From contig NAUB01000023.1 in NCBI GenBank assembly GCA_003676145.1, positions 186,001 to 250,000 on the forward strand: a stretch of DNA of 64,000 bases, read 5' to 3'. The position numbers were made by a program, and so were the translations under genes. Position 1 is the first letter of the stretch. Every line of letters starts with the position of its first letter. The notes beneath the pieces are model-generated. The model ran no database searches, was not told the DNA's origin, and saw nothing but the letters and a program-made list of their open reading frames with translations. The DNA is from a gamma proteobacterium symbiont of Stewartia floridana. Its GTDB lineage: Bacteria > Pseudomonadota > Gammaproteobacteria > Chromatiales > Chromatiaceae. Below, piece by piece: positions 1 through 8,365 of the stretch.

Positions 1-98
1 GCAAGAACACTGCGCTGCCAGGGTTCGACCCCCAGATTCGCGCAACCAGCAAGTGATAAGACGACAGCAACTGTCACCAGGAACAACTTTACCGACAT
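1..98 (-). CDS. DUF4266-type small lipoprotein, N-terminal part (runs off the window)
   Basis: Only the first 32 codons are inside the window, read leftwards from an ATG at 98. They encode a hydrophobic signal segment ending in a lipobox (SLAGC) and then ANLGVEPWQRSVL. A Cys lipobox followed by a 'V(x)PW(E/Q)R..L' stretch is typical of the short DUF4266 lipoproteins. A purine-rich AAGGA lies about ten bases upstream. The TlpA-like gene directly upstream on the same strand fits the usual TlpA / DUF4266 / DUF3570 / ApbE neighbourhood, so a DUF3570 gene and a flavin transferase gene are expected just off the left edge. The family has no established biochemical role. The gene is too short to appear as a long open frame because it is cut by the window edge. 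Confidence 0.6.
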   Translation of the reverse strand, partial: MSVKLFLVTVAVVLSLAGCANLGVEPWQRSVL

Positions 99-169
99 AC
101 TCTCATCATCCTTATACTTCGCAGCAATACAGGAAACGGACATTTTGACAAAGTTTTATTTAACCAATC

Positions 170-667
170 TTAATGGACAGGATTCAATGCCCGCAAGATC
201 TCCGCCTCACGTTCGGCTGCTTGAGATCGAAAGAAACCGGTATGCGTGACAAGAAGCCTGCCATCCCTGCCGATCAAATAGGACGCAGGCATGCCTTGCA
301 GGTCGTAGCGTTTGGCTAAAAGCCCCTTCGGGTCGTAGTGAATGGTGAACTCAACTGGTGTGTTAATCAGGAACTGCTGCGCCTCTCCACGTACCTCATC
401 GAGATTGATGCCAATAATCTCCAGACCGGCACCCTGATACTTTCGATGCATCTCATTCAACCATGGAAAGGCTTCACGACAAGGGCCACACCAGGACGCC
501 CAGAAATCGAGCAGTACCACCCGACCCCGGTATTGTTCAAGATCGAATTCCGATCCCTGTTCGTCTCTCCTTGGCTGCTGCGCCGCGTCCATCTCTGCAA
601 CGAAGAAGAGCAGCAATGGAATCAGGGTGATAACAAATAGAGAGGGATTGATGTGTCTCATATTCAA
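170..667 (-). CDS. TlpA-like periplasmic thioredoxin-fold protein
   Basis: This is a 165-residue protein with an N-terminal hydrophobic signal or anchor segment (about residues 8-28) followed by a single thioredoxin-fold domain. The redox motif WASWCGPC sits near residues 56-63, and the TlpA/ResA-type cis-proline region (GMPASYLIG) lies about 65 residues later. Proteins of this family reduce or isomerise disulfides of exported proteins, often apocytochromes. It precedes the DUF4266 lipoprotein gene on the same strand with about 70 bp between them, so the two are probably co-transcribed. The export signal suggests a periplasmic or membrane-tethered location. The family assignment is secure; the specific client protein is unknown. 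Confidence 0.85.
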   Translation of the reverse strand: MNMRHINPSLFVITLIPLLLFFVAEMDAAQQPRRDEQGSEFDLEQYRGRVVLLDFWASWCGPCREAFPWLNEMHRKYQGAGLEIIGINLDEVRGEAQQFLINTPVEFTIHYDPKGLLAKRYDLQGMPASYLIGRDGRLLVTHTGFFRSQAAEREAEILRALNPVH

Positions 668-1073
668 AATCCGGACTGTTGTGGTTTTAACAGGGGTTAT
701 GCTCTTTGTAGTAAGTACAATAACATTCAGTATACAAGTTGTTTACCAGAGCCTTTTCAACTGGTGACTCTCCACTAAAAGACCGAGTAACATCGATAAA
801 GGACAGTTCCGAAGTGATCCGGCAAGGTTTGAATGGTCTTGTAGAAACAACAGAACTTAATAAGCTTCGTTTAAAAAGAATCCACCCAGGCAAATCTTTC
901 GGCACCATCATAATAAAACAGTGACAACAAATAGAGGCCGGCGATAGAAGCGGGTTATTCAGCTCTTAAATAGTGGAGCACCTTGAAACGGTGATATATA
1001 CTCCGGAATAGATTATCTAATATGAAATAATCAAAATCGTTTAAATGTCTCATGCCGATAAAGGAGTATTGTC
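668..1073. other. Intergenic region, no gene recognised
   Basis: About 400 bp lie between the divergent TlpA-like and VPLPA-CTERM genes. Short open frames of 60-75 codons occur on both strands, but they lack plausible ribosome binding sites and recognisable sequence. The right end carries a good Shine-Dalgarno sequence (AAGGAG, 1061-1066) for the gene starting at 1074. I looked for a sigma-54 promoter (GG-N10-GC) here, because the other CTERM gene of the window has one, and found none. Confidence 0.5.
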
Positions 1074-1769
1074 ATGCTTAAAGGACTTCCTATACATTTT
1101 TCAAAACTCTCTTTCATTATCGGACTAAGCCTGTGGTGCAGCGTCGCATCCTCAGCCATTCTCTCTCCTGGCAGCAGCATCACGCTTAGTGGCACAACAT
1201 CCACCATCGAGCCGGATCTCGCAGGCACGATTATTCATGAAAACCTGATTGGATTTGAAGTCACAGATCCCAGTGGCGCCACACTGCTAACCGGCAACTA
1301 CCTGGATAGAGTGGTCAGGTCCAGCAATACCAATCAGCTTATCTTTTCAGGACGTATCCAGGACCTGGCCGTCACCAGCGAAAACAGTCTTGGGATCTAT
1401 GATTGGTTGGTAACAGGATTCAGCGGCTATCTGACCGATGTGGATTATCGCAGCGATGACATAGGTGATTTGGCTCCTGATCAGGCAACCAGATTGAATG
1501 ATGGCAACGATATCCTGCTCGATTTTCCCACAGAGTTGGAGCCACCCGAGTCCAGCCTGTTCTCATCGATTGCTACCGATGCGGCTCTATTTGACCTGTC
1601 CGGCAGCGCTTTTTTTGGCATCGAGGACTTCGTCAATGACACGGGTTATCTGCTGGAGCTCAACGGTATCGCTGCCCCCTCCCCGGTTCCTCTGCCCGCT
1701 GCGTTCTGGCTGTTCGGTTCGGCAATGATCGGTCTGATCGGATTTCAGAAACAATGCCGTAACGAGTGA
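1074..1769 (+). CDS. VPLPA-CTERM sorting-domain secreted protein
   Basis: This is a 231-residue exported protein. It has an N-terminal signal peptide (hydrophobic residues about 8-26, ending near SSA) and an uncharacterised, Ser/Asp-rich central region. The C-terminal sorting segment is [17 protein letters not shown], followed by a basic tail (QKQCRNE). That tripartite end (VPLPA motif, transmembrane helix, basic residues) is the signature of the VPLPA variant of the PEP-CTERM/exosortase system. Such proteins are cleaved and probably modified by an exosortase on the way to the surface or extracellular matrix. The start is supported by AAGGAG seven bases upstream. The central domain is not recognised, so its surface role is unknown. 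No exosortase gene is in the window. Confidence 0.85.
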   Translation: MLKGLPIHFSKLSFIIGLSLWCSVASSAILSPGSSITLSGTTSTIEPDLAGTIIHENLIGFEVTDPSGATLLTGNYLDRVVRSSNTNQLIFSGRIQDLAVTSENSLGIYDWLVTGFSGYLTDVDYRSDDIGDLAPDQATRLNDGNDILLDFPTELEPPESSLFSSIATDAALFDLSGSAFFGIEDFVNDTGYLLELNGIAAPSPVPLPAAFWLFGSAMIGLIGFQKQCRNE

Positions 1770-1777
1770 TGGGTCAA

Positions 1778-1798
1778 AGGCCGTCTGAAAGGCGGCCT
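1778..1798. terminator. Hairpin between convergent genes
   Basis: AGGCCGTC and GGCGGCCT pair with one G-U wobble around a TGAAA loop. The hairpin lies between the stop of the VPLPA-CTERM gene and the convergent stop of the adenylate kinase fusion. There is no strong T-run on either side, so termination efficiency is uncertain. Confidence 0.45.
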
Positions 1799-1808
1799 GA
1801 TCCGTTAC

Positions 1809-3422
1809 TCACTTTTTCAACTTTTTCTTCAGCGCCTTTTTCGAGGTGCTTGCCTTCTTCCTGGTTACAGCCTTTTTCGCCAGCGACTTTTTCCCTGTTG
1901 GTTTCTTAGCTCTCTTTGCCGTGACCTTTTTGACCTGGCTGCCCTTGCTCTTTTTCAGCGAACTCTTTTTCTTGGCGGCCGTTGATTTTTTGCTTAGCGA
2001 TTTCCTGGCAGTCTTTGTCACCTGCTTTTTCACAGTTTTCTTTGCGGCTGGCTTCTTCTTAACCAGCTTTTTTCTACTCCTTGTCTTCGCTGCCTGAAGC
2101 GGCTTTTTCACAACCTTCTTCTTTGATGGCAGCGCTTTTTTACGGGTTACCTTGGATTTGGCTTTCTTAGCGGTGTTTACAGAGGTTCTGGTTTTTGCAC
2201 TGACCTTCTTTTTCGACAGGGTTGTCGGTTTACCCTTCTTGGCAACCGATTTTTTCACAACCTTAGCCTTTGAGGGGCTCTTGGTTGTCACCTTTTTCTT
2301 TGTTTGGGTGGTCTTTTTACGGCTTACTACAGGCTTACTTCGCTTGCTGGCTGATTTTTTGACAACTTTTGCCTTGGTTTTAGCCTTACTGCTGAGTTTT
2401 TTCTTCTTCTTAACCTGAGCCGGCTTTTCAGATGAGACTTTGGCCCGCTTCACCGCCGGCTTGGCACTTTGCTTGGATTTACGCTTCGGTTTGCTCGCTT
2501 CGGCCTTTTTTGTCTTGCTCGGCCTGGTAGGCTTCTGCGGGGGCTTTTTTGAAGCTTTGGCCGCTTTTGCGGCGCTCTTTTTTGAAGGCTGTTTGGATGG
2601 GCGCTTGGCAGATTTCAGCGCTTCGCTCGCGCGCTTCTCATGCTTGCCCTGGGCTACCTCCGCGGAGTCACCCCCTGACTTTGTCTCAGCCTGCGTCGCG
2701 GCCTTGGAACCTGATCTCTTTCCAGACCCGGCAACCGCTTTGTTCGCCCTGGCTGAAATTGCCCCTGTGTCACTCTCGGCATCTTCGATCGCCTGCATCA
2801 GATGCCCGAAAACCGTCTCAAGGCTTCCATTGCCATCCACCCGGACCAACCGGTCGCTTTTTTCATAATGTGTGATGAGTGGCGCAATCAGATGATCGAA
2901 AACGTGAATCCGGCTGCTGACTGTCTCCTCGTTGTCATCTGAGCGCTGGTGCAGTCGGCCACCGCAGGTATCGCAGACTCCATCGACTATGGGTGGATTG
3001 CGGTAGATATTGTAGAGCTGACCGCAGCTACGACAGGTGCGCCTGCCGACCAGGCGCTCCATCAGATGGTCATTATCGATATCGATCAATAACACCAGAT
3101 CCAGTGGCTGGCTGATCTCCTGCAAAAGCTCATCCAGAGTCAGTGCCTGTAACAGATTTCTGGGAAATCCGTCGAGAATGAAGCCATCCGCCATGGCTGG
3201 AAGCAGCAGTTGCTCACGTATCAGCCCAAGAATGATATCTTCCGTTACAACCCGACCCGCATCCTGCAGCGCCTTCACCTCCAGGCCCAACTCGCTCTCT
3301 TCAGCGATCGCCTGCTTGAGCAGATCACCCGTGGTAACGATGGCAAGAGCAAGCTTTTCTGCCAACAGAGCGGACTGGGTTCTCTTACCGGCCCCAGGCG
3401 CCCCGAGTATCACGATACGCAT
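1809..3422 (-). CDS. adk: Adenylate kinase fused to a long Lys/Ala/Ser-rich histone H1-like tail
   Basis: Residues 1-~215 are a complete adenylate kinase (ATP + AMP = 2 ADP): the P-loop is GAPGAGKRTQ, TGDLL follows, LDGFPR binds AMP, and the LID has a four-Cys zinc knuckle (CRSCG...CDTCG) followed by RSDDNEETV. The usual GKGT of the P-loop is GKRT here. From about residue 220 to 537 the protein is low complexity, made almost only of Lys, Ala, Ser, Thr, Arg, Pro and Val in KK/AKK/KKS clusters. This resembles AlgP or histone H1-like bacterial C-terminal domains. Ordinary adenylate kinases have about 215 residues. The tail should be disordered, strongly basic and nucleic-acid binding. The fusion is in one uninterrupted frame. 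The start has AAGGA just upstream. Kinase identity is secure; the purpose of the tail is unknown. Confidence 0.93.
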   Translation of the reverse strand: MRIVILGAPGAGKRTQSALLAEKLALAIVTTGDLLKQAIAEESELGLEVKALQDAGRVVTEDIILGLIREQLLLPAMADGFILDGFPRNLLQALTLDELLQEISQPLDLVLLIDIDNDHLMERLVGRRTCRSCGQLYNIYRNPPIVDGVCDTCGGRLHQRSDDNEETVSSRIHVFDHLIAPLITHYEKSDRLVRVDGNGSLETVFGHLMQAIEDAESDTGAISARANKAVAGSGKRSGSKAATQAETKSGGDSAEVAQGKHEKRASEALKSAKRPSKQPSKKSAAKAAKASKKPPQKPTRPSKTKKAEASKPKRKSKQSAKPAVKRAKVSSEKPAQVKKKKKLSSKAKTKAKVVKKSASKRSKPVVSRKKTTQTKKKVTTKSPSKAKVVKKSVAKKGKPTTLSKKKVSAKTRTSVNTAKKAKSKVTRKKALPSKKKVVKKPLQAAKTRSRKKLVKKKPAAKKTVKKQVTKTARKSLSKKSTAAKKKSSLKKSKGSQVKKVTAKRAKKPTGKKSLAKKAVTRKKASTSKKALKKKLKK

Positions 3423-4096
3423 TCCTTACAATTCCCCCCTTGGCCAGATCACATTATTGTATAATCCTTTTCAATACAGCAGCTTACATAGCCCCACCCC
3501 GTTTGAACCAGGGCCGTTGCCGATGCCTGATCAGCTCTGCTGCAGATAGAAATTATGTTTGTTAGTTAAACCTTGGCCCAGGGCACAAAGGACGTCTACT
3601 GCATGATACATAGGCTCTACGAATCAAAAAGATAATCGAATTGCCGAGTTGCGTTCACTGATGTCAACTGACTAACAATTAAGAAATTCCATGGCTCCAT
3701 CCAACTTTTGGATTAGCCGAATCTGGTTCGCTTGGTTAAGCTAATCCAAGATTTCCCGTAAAGTCAACGGACTTTACCAACCAGACACAAGGATCCTGAC
3801 ACACTGGACGACCGGAATGACTTAGACAGAGGGGCAACTCGCAGGTAAAGGGCGATCTCCGGTCTGAAGAGGTCTCAGCAGGCTGAGCGATTCATAAATC
3901 CCCACGGCTTGGATATTCGGTGACCCGCCAGCTGTTGAACCACGGACTGCAGGATCGAAACCGGCAGTGACCGCAGGATGGCGCCATCTTGATGGCTCAG
4001 TGCGCGTCAACACCCAGGATTGGGGTACTACGGTCCGGTCAGTATGTACTAAAAGGGTCGATTAGATTATTCTTCTCTGCCTCAGGAAGTGACTGC
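3423..4096. other. Long non-coding region with strong hairpins
   Basis: No convincing gene is seen in about 670 bp between the divergent adk fusion and the next small ORF. Short open frames exist on both strands but lack ribosome binding sites and recognisable content. The region contains two adjacent perfect hairpins at 3708-3777 and a 12-bp palindrome GATGGCGCCATC at 3977-3988. A structured leader or small RNA is possible. No known riboswitch consensus (TPP, GEMM, glycine) was recognised. Confidence 0.4.
3708..3777. repeat. Two adjacent perfect inverted repeats
   Basis: TTGGATTAGC (3708-3717) pairs perfectly with GCTAATCCAA (3740-3749) across a 22-base loop. Eight bases further on, GTAAAGTC (3758-3765) pairs with GACTTTAC (3770-3777) around AACG. 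Neither is followed by a T-run, so these look like a structured RNA or protein-binding dyads, not a simple terminator. Confidence 0.5.
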
Positions 4097-4357
4097 ATGC
4101 AGAGTAACCTCATGTCTGAAATACCAGACATTACAGATTCTGAGCTCTGGATCATCGAAACCACACTGGCCGAACGATATGGTTGCAAGGTGGAGAGACA
4201 GACCGCAGACGCTGAGATTCGTCTGATGCCATCAGACCGGGCGCTGAGCAGCTGCCCGGCCAGCGATTGGCATCTGGAGGGGTGCAACTTCATCATTTTC
4301 AAAACCGGTAGCCGAAAAAACCGCTGCCAGTTCTTTTACCATGGGTATCAGCAGTAG
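4097..4357 (+). CDS. Small hypothetical protein, apparently cut short by an in-frame TAG
   Basis: The 86-residue frame starts at the ATG at 4097, with AGGAAG about eight bases upstream (a second ATG lies at 4112). It contains SELWIIETTLAERYG, an acidic/polar middle and a CQFFYHGYQQ end. I do not recognise the family. Directly after the TAG (4355-4357) the same frame stays open for 32 more codons, reading GTGVREYDDLTNCVVSLLQA and so on to a TAA at 4454-4456. That extension looks like a coherent amphipathic C-terminal helix. The gene may therefore be a nonsense-truncated pseudogene, or the TAG may be read through. It lies upstream of pfp on the same strand with a gap of about 150 bp. No cofactor, membrane or export motif is visible. 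Confidence 0.5.
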   Translation: MQSNLMSEIPDITDSELWIIETTLAERYGCKVERQTADAEIRLMPSDRALSSCPASDWHLEGCNFIIFKTGSRKNRCQFFYHGYQQ

Positions 4358-4510
4358 GGTACCGGGGTGCGCGAATACGACGACCTGACAAATTGTGTGG
4401 TGTCACTGCTGCAGGCCCAAGCGGACCATTCGGCTCGGGAAAAAGGTGATATCTAAACGACCGAATTAAATTAAAAATATTGCAATATCAATAACATAAG
4501 GGGATCATCA

Positions 4511-5767
4511 ATGACAGCAAAAAATGCATTCTATGCACAATCAGGGGGCGTTACCGCAGTAATCAATGCTTCCGCCAGTGGTGTGATCGAAACTGCGCGT
4601 AAACATCCCGACCAGATTGCCAATGTCTACGCCGGCCGTAATGGCATCATCGGCGCACTCACAGAAGATCTGATCGACACCAGCCAGGAGTCTGCAGAAG
4701 ATATCGCAGCACTCAAGCACACCCCCTCCGGCGGTTTCGGCTCCTGCCGCTTCAAACTGAAGAGCCTGGAAGACAACAAGCGTGAATATGAGCGCCTGAT
4801 CGAAATCTTCAAAGCACACAATATCGGCTACTTCTTCTACAACGGCGGCGGTGACTCTGCCGATACCTGCTACAAAGTGTCCCAACTCTCTGAAAAAATG
4901 GGATTTCCTGTACAGGCCATCCATGTCCCGAAAACCGTCGACAACGATCTGCCAATCACTGACAACTGCCCGGGCTTCGGCTCCGTCGCCAAATACATCG
5001 CCGTTTCCACGCTGGAAGCCTCCTACGATGTTCGCTCCATGGCAGCCACCTCCACCAAGATCTTTGTCATCGAGGTGATGGGGCGCCATGCGGGCTGGAT
5101 TGCCGCCGCAGGTGGATTGGTCGAAGACCAGGGTATCCCGGTTGTGGTACTGTTTCCTGAAATCGAATTCGATCAGGAGAAGTTCCTTGCCAATGTGGAT
5201 GCGAAGGTCAAGGAGTTCGGATACTGCACCATCGTGGTATCGGAAGGCTGTCACTGGCCTGACGGCAAGTTCCTCGCCGAACAGGGTACCCGGGATGCCT
5301 TTGGCCATGCCCAGCTGGGCGGTGCCGCACCGGTTGTCGCCAACATGATCAAAGATGCCCTGGGACACAAATTCCACTGGGCGGTTGCAGACTACCTGCA
5401 ACGGGCAGCACGCCATCTCGCCTCTGAATCTGACGTGGAACAGGCCTACGCCCTGGGTCAGGCCGCTGTGGAGAAGGCCCTGCAGGGTAAAAACTCCATC
5501 ATGCCCACCGTGGTTCGTGAATCCTCCAACCCTTATAAGTGGTCCATCGGTGAAGCGCCGCTCAGCGAAGTCGCCAATGTTGAAAAGATGATGCCGATGG
5601 AGTTCATCACCGAGGATGGCTTCGGTATCACTGAGGCCTGCAAAGAGTACCTCTACCCACTGATCAAGGGTGAGGCCTACCCTCCATACCTGGATAACGG
5701 CATGCCTGATTATGTCACCATGAAAGGGGTAGCCGTACCGAAAAAACTCGACGTTTTCGAACTATAG
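4511..5767 (+). CDS. pfp: Pyrophosphate-dependent 6-phosphofructokinase
   Basis: This 418-residue PfkA-fold enzyme interconverts fructose 6-phosphate + PPi and fructose 1,6-bisphosphate + Pi. Signatures are the N-terminal QSGG loop, the phosphate-donor motif NGGGDSADT (near residue 115), the PKTVDND loop whose Lys marks PPi-using enzymes (ATP enzymes have PGT), and MGRHAGW for sugar phosphate binding. Length fits the ~400-residue PPi-PFK clade. AAGGGGA lies upstream of the ATG and a strong terminator follows. The next gene is a membrane pyrophosphatase, so PPi made in the gluconeogenic/Calvin direction could be used to pump protons. This pairing is reported in sulfur-oxidising symbionts and methanotrophs. 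PPi specificity is inferred from motifs. Confidence 0.93.
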   Translation: MTAKNAFYAQSGGVTAVINASASGVIETARKHPDQIANVYAGRNGIIGALTEDLIDTSQESAEDIAALKHTPSGGFGSCRFKLKSLEDNKREYERLIEIFKAHNIGYFFYNGGGDSADTCYKVSQLSEKMGFPVQAIHVPKTVDNDLPITDNCPGFGSVAKYIAVSTLEASYDVRSMAATSTKIFVIEVMGRHAGWIAAAGGLVEDQGIPVVVLFPEIEFDQEKFLANVDAKVKEFGYCTIVVSEGCHWPDGKFLAEQGTRDAFGHAQLGGAAPVVANMIKDALGHKFHWAVADYLQRAARHLASESDVEQAYALGQAAVEKALQGKNSIMPTVVRESSNPYKWSIGEAPLSEVANVEKMMPMEFITEDGFGITEACKEYLYPLIKGEAYPPYLDNGMPDYVTMKGVAVPKKLDVFEL

Positions 5768-5779
5768 ATAACGACAAAC

Positions 5780-5804
5780 AGGGGCTGCTTCAGCCCCTTT
5801 TTTG
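5780..5804 (+). terminator. Rho-independent terminator after pfp
   Basis: GGGGCTG-CTT-CAGCCCC is followed by a run of six T. It lies 15-20 bases after the pfp stop codon and separates pfp from hppA transcription, so hppA probably has its own promoter. Confidence 0.9.
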
Positions 5805-5920
5805 TGCTCAGCAAGCGAAAACGATTGAGCGGGAGATTCAATCGTAGTGGAGGTCGGTGAATGCGGAGCACACAAAATGAATAAAGTTTTATTTTTTTAA
5901 TATCTCAGGAGGATCTATAA

Positions 5921-7969
5921 GTGAATACAGAACTGATCTTTGCCCTGGCCTGTGCCGCAGCAGCACTGGCCTACGGCTTCATATCCGTGAAGTGGATTCT
6001 CGCGCAGCCGGAAGGCGATGATAAAATGCGTGAGATCGCCGGTGCGGTACAGGAGGGTGCTCAAGCCTATTTGAACCGCCAGTACACGGCGATCGGCTTT
6101 GTCGGTATCGTGGTTTTGGTGGTGATCTACTTCGGTCTGGATAGTGCCACCGCCATCGGATTTGCGATTGGCGCCATCTTCTCCGGTCTGGCGGGCTATA
6201 TCGGCATGAACATCTCGGTTCGCGCCAACCTGCGTACCGCGGAAGCGGCCCACAACGGCATCAACGCCGCACTCCAGGTCGCCTTCCGTGGCGGTGCCAT
6301 CACCGGCCTGCTGGTGGTTGGCCTGGCGTTGCTGGGTGTTGCCGGTTACTACTATGTTCTGAACATGATGGGTGTCTCAGACAGCCAGGCGCTGCACGCT
6401 CTGGTCGGTCTCGCCTTCGGTGGTTCGCTGATCTCCATTTTCGCCCGACTGGGTGGCGGCATCTTCACCAAGGGTGCGGATGTGGGCGCCGATATCGTCG
6501 GTAAGGTTGAAGCCGGCATCCCGGAGGATGATCCACGTAACCCTGCCGTCATCGCCGACAACGTGGGTGACAATGTGGGTGACTGTGCCGGTATGGCTGC
6601 GGATCTGTTCGAGACCTATGCGGTAACCGTGGTTGCCACCATGCTGCTCGGCAGTCTTCTGGTCACAGGCGTTGGCAACGAAGCCGTCATCTATCCGCTG
6701 GTACTGGGTGGTGTCTCCATCATCGCCTCTGTCATCGGTACCTACTTCGTCAGAGCCAAGGACAGCGATACCAACGTGATGCCTGCCCTCTACAAGGGTT
6801 TGATAGTCGCAGGTGTACTGGCCGCAGTGGCCTTCTACTATGTCACAGACTATATGATGGGCAGTGTGGTGCTGACCACAGGTGATACCACGGTATCCGA
6901 TCCGGTCATGGCGCTCTTCGGCTCTGCCATGATCGGCCTGGTTTTGACCGCTGCCATGGTGGTCATCACCGAGTACTACACCTCCACCGAGTACAACCCG
7001 GTGCGCTACATTGCGGAAGCCTCCACCACCGGTGACGGCACCAATGTCATCGCCGGCCTGGGTATTTCGATGAAAGCCACCGCCGCCCCGGTACTGGTGA
7101 TCTGCGCGGCCATCTGGGGTGCCTATGATATGGCCGGCCTCTACGGTATCGCCGTGGCAGCCACCTCGATGCTCTCCATGACCGGCATCATCGTCGCCCT
7201 CGATGCCTACGGCCCGATCACCGACAACGCCGGTGGCATCGCCGAGATGGCCGAGCTGGACGAGAAGATCCGTAACATCACCGATCCGCTGGATGCGGTG
7301 GGCAATACCACCAAAGCGGTCACCAAAGGCTATGCCATCGGCTCCGCCGGTCTGGCTGCTCTGGTGCTGTTTGCTGACTACACCCACAGCCTGGAGAGCC
7401 ATACAGGTACCGCGATCAGCTTCGACCTCTCCAATCACATGGTCCTGATCGGCCTGTTGATCGGCGGTCTGGTGCCGTTCCTGTTCGGCGCCATGGCGAT
7501 GGAAGCCGTGGGGCGTGCGGCAGGTGGTATCGTCAACGAGGTACGTCGTCAGTTTCGTGAGAAACCGGGCATCATGGACCACAGTGAAAAACCGGATTAC
7601 GGCAAGGCTGTGGACATGCTGACCAAAGCCGCGATCAAGGAGATGATCATCCCTTCACTGCTGCCGATTGCGGTACCCGTGCTGGTCGGTCTGTTCCTCG
7701 GCGCGCAAGCCCTGGGTGGTCTGCTGATCGGTACCATTGTCACCGGCCTGTTCGTGGCCATCTCGATGACCGCTGGCGGCGGTGCCTGGGACAATGCGAA
7801 AAAGTACATCGAAGATGGTAACTTCGGTGGTAAAGGGTCTGATGCCCATAAGGCAGCTGTCACCGGTGACACTGTCGGCGACCCCTACAAAGACACCGCT
7901 GGTCCTGCGATCAATCCGTTGATCAAGATCATCAACATCGTCGCCCTGTTGATTGTGCCGATTATCTAA
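5921..7969 (+). CDS. hppA: Membrane-bound proton-translocating pyrophosphatase, K+-independent type
   Basis: This 682-residue integral membrane protein has about 16 hydrophobic helices and hydrolyses PPi to pump H+. The PPi/Mg-binding loop [31 protein letters not shown] is present around residues 180-215, as are the downstream [19 protein letters not shown] and the C-terminal [20 protein letters not shown]. The GNTTKA motif carries Lys where K+-dependent enzymes carry Ala, which by family knowledge predicts a K+-independent H+ pump. The start is a GTG at 5921 with CAGGAGGA seven bases upstream. It sits between pfp and ppa and has its own terminator. H+ and not Na+ coupling is inferred from subfamily only. 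Confidence 0.96.
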   Translation: MNTELIFALACAAAALAYGFISVKWILAQPEGDDKMREIAGAVQEGAQAYLNRQYTAIGFVGIVVLVVIYFGLDSATAIGFAIGAIFSGLAGYIGMNISVRANLRTAEAAHNGINAALQVAFRGGAITGLLVVGLALLGVAGYYYVLNMMGVSDSQALHALVGLAFGGSLISIFARLGGGIFTKGADVGADIVGKVEAGIPEDDPRNPAVIADNVGDNVGDCAGMAADLFETYAVTVVATMLLGSLLVTGVGNEAVIYPLVLGGVSIIASVIGTYFVRAKDSDTNVMPALYKGLIVAGVLAAVAFYYVTDYMMGSVVLTTGDTTVSDPVMALFGSAMIGLVLTAAMVVITEYYTSTEYNPVRYIAEASTTGDGTNVIAGLGISMKATAAPVLVICAAIWGAYDMAGLYGIAVAATSMLSMTGIIVALDAYGPITDNAGGIAEMAELDEKIRNITDPLDAVGNTTKAVTKGYAIGSAGLAALVLFADYTHSLESHTGTAISFDLSNHMVLIGLLIGGLVPFLFGAMAMEAVGRAAGGIVNEVRRQFREKPGIMDHSEKPDYGKAVDMLTKAAIKEMIIPSLLPIAVPVLVGLFLGAQALGGLLIGTIVTGLFVAISMTAGGGAWDNAKKYIEDGNFGGKGSDAHKAAVTGDTVGDPYKDTAGPAINPLIKIINIVALLIVPII

Positions 7970-7992
7970 CAGAGCACAGCGACAAACCTTCA

Positions 7993-8018
7993 AGGGGAGC
8001 CTCGGCTCCCCTTTTTTA
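7993..8018 (+). terminator. Rho-independent terminator after hppA
   Basis: AGGGGAGC-CTCG-GCTCCCCT is followed directly by TTTTT. It lies about 25 bases after the hppA stop codon. Confidence 0.92.
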
Positions 8019-8365
8019 TGGCGCAAGACCATTTTGATATTAGGGTTTTGAATCAAATCCTTCACGCAGACCGATCCAGTCCGGATTAGTCAAGCCCATC
8101 TTATTGATAATCAATGGATTTTCGAGTTCGCTCCAGAAATGGTAACGATCTCATTCCAGGCACCAAACCACACCAGGCAGGGCATTACAACCAACCCCTC
8201 AGCCTTGCCAGGATAATCCATGCGGCAATACGACCCACCCGTCGAGCCAACCGGCAGGCTTCTACTGGACACCCGCTCTGGTAATCCGTACTCTTCACCT
8301 CTCACACTCCACCGGCCCACCGGCTGGATTCGATCACCGCTGTTTTTCACTGCAAGGTAAGACAA
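8019..8365. other. Intergenic region upstream of ppa
   Basis: About 350 bp without a supported gene. An 84-codon frame on the minus strand (8111-8365) begins at the base before the ppa start codon and is rejected for lack of a ribosome binding site and recognisable sequence. The region probably holds the ppa promoter, but no clear -35/-10 pair was identified. Confidence 0.4.

Noticed and set aside
739-924. 61-codon plus-strand frame in the 668-1073 gap
   Set aside because: No Shine-Dalgarno sequence and no recognisable family; random open frames of this size are expected.
3900-4000. Possible riboswitch (c-di-GMP GEMM or TPP-like) before the small ORF and pfp
   Set aside because: The diagnostic conserved bases of these classes are not present; only generic hairpins are seen.
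3822-4013. 63-codon minus-strand frame in the structured region before pfp
   Set aside because: Poor start context and composition unlike neighbouring genes; the region looks structured, not coding.
8111-8365. 84-codon frame on the minus strand upstream of ppa
   Set aside because: It has no clear ribosome binding site or recognisable sequence, and its start abuts the ppa start codon. It is most probably non-coding.
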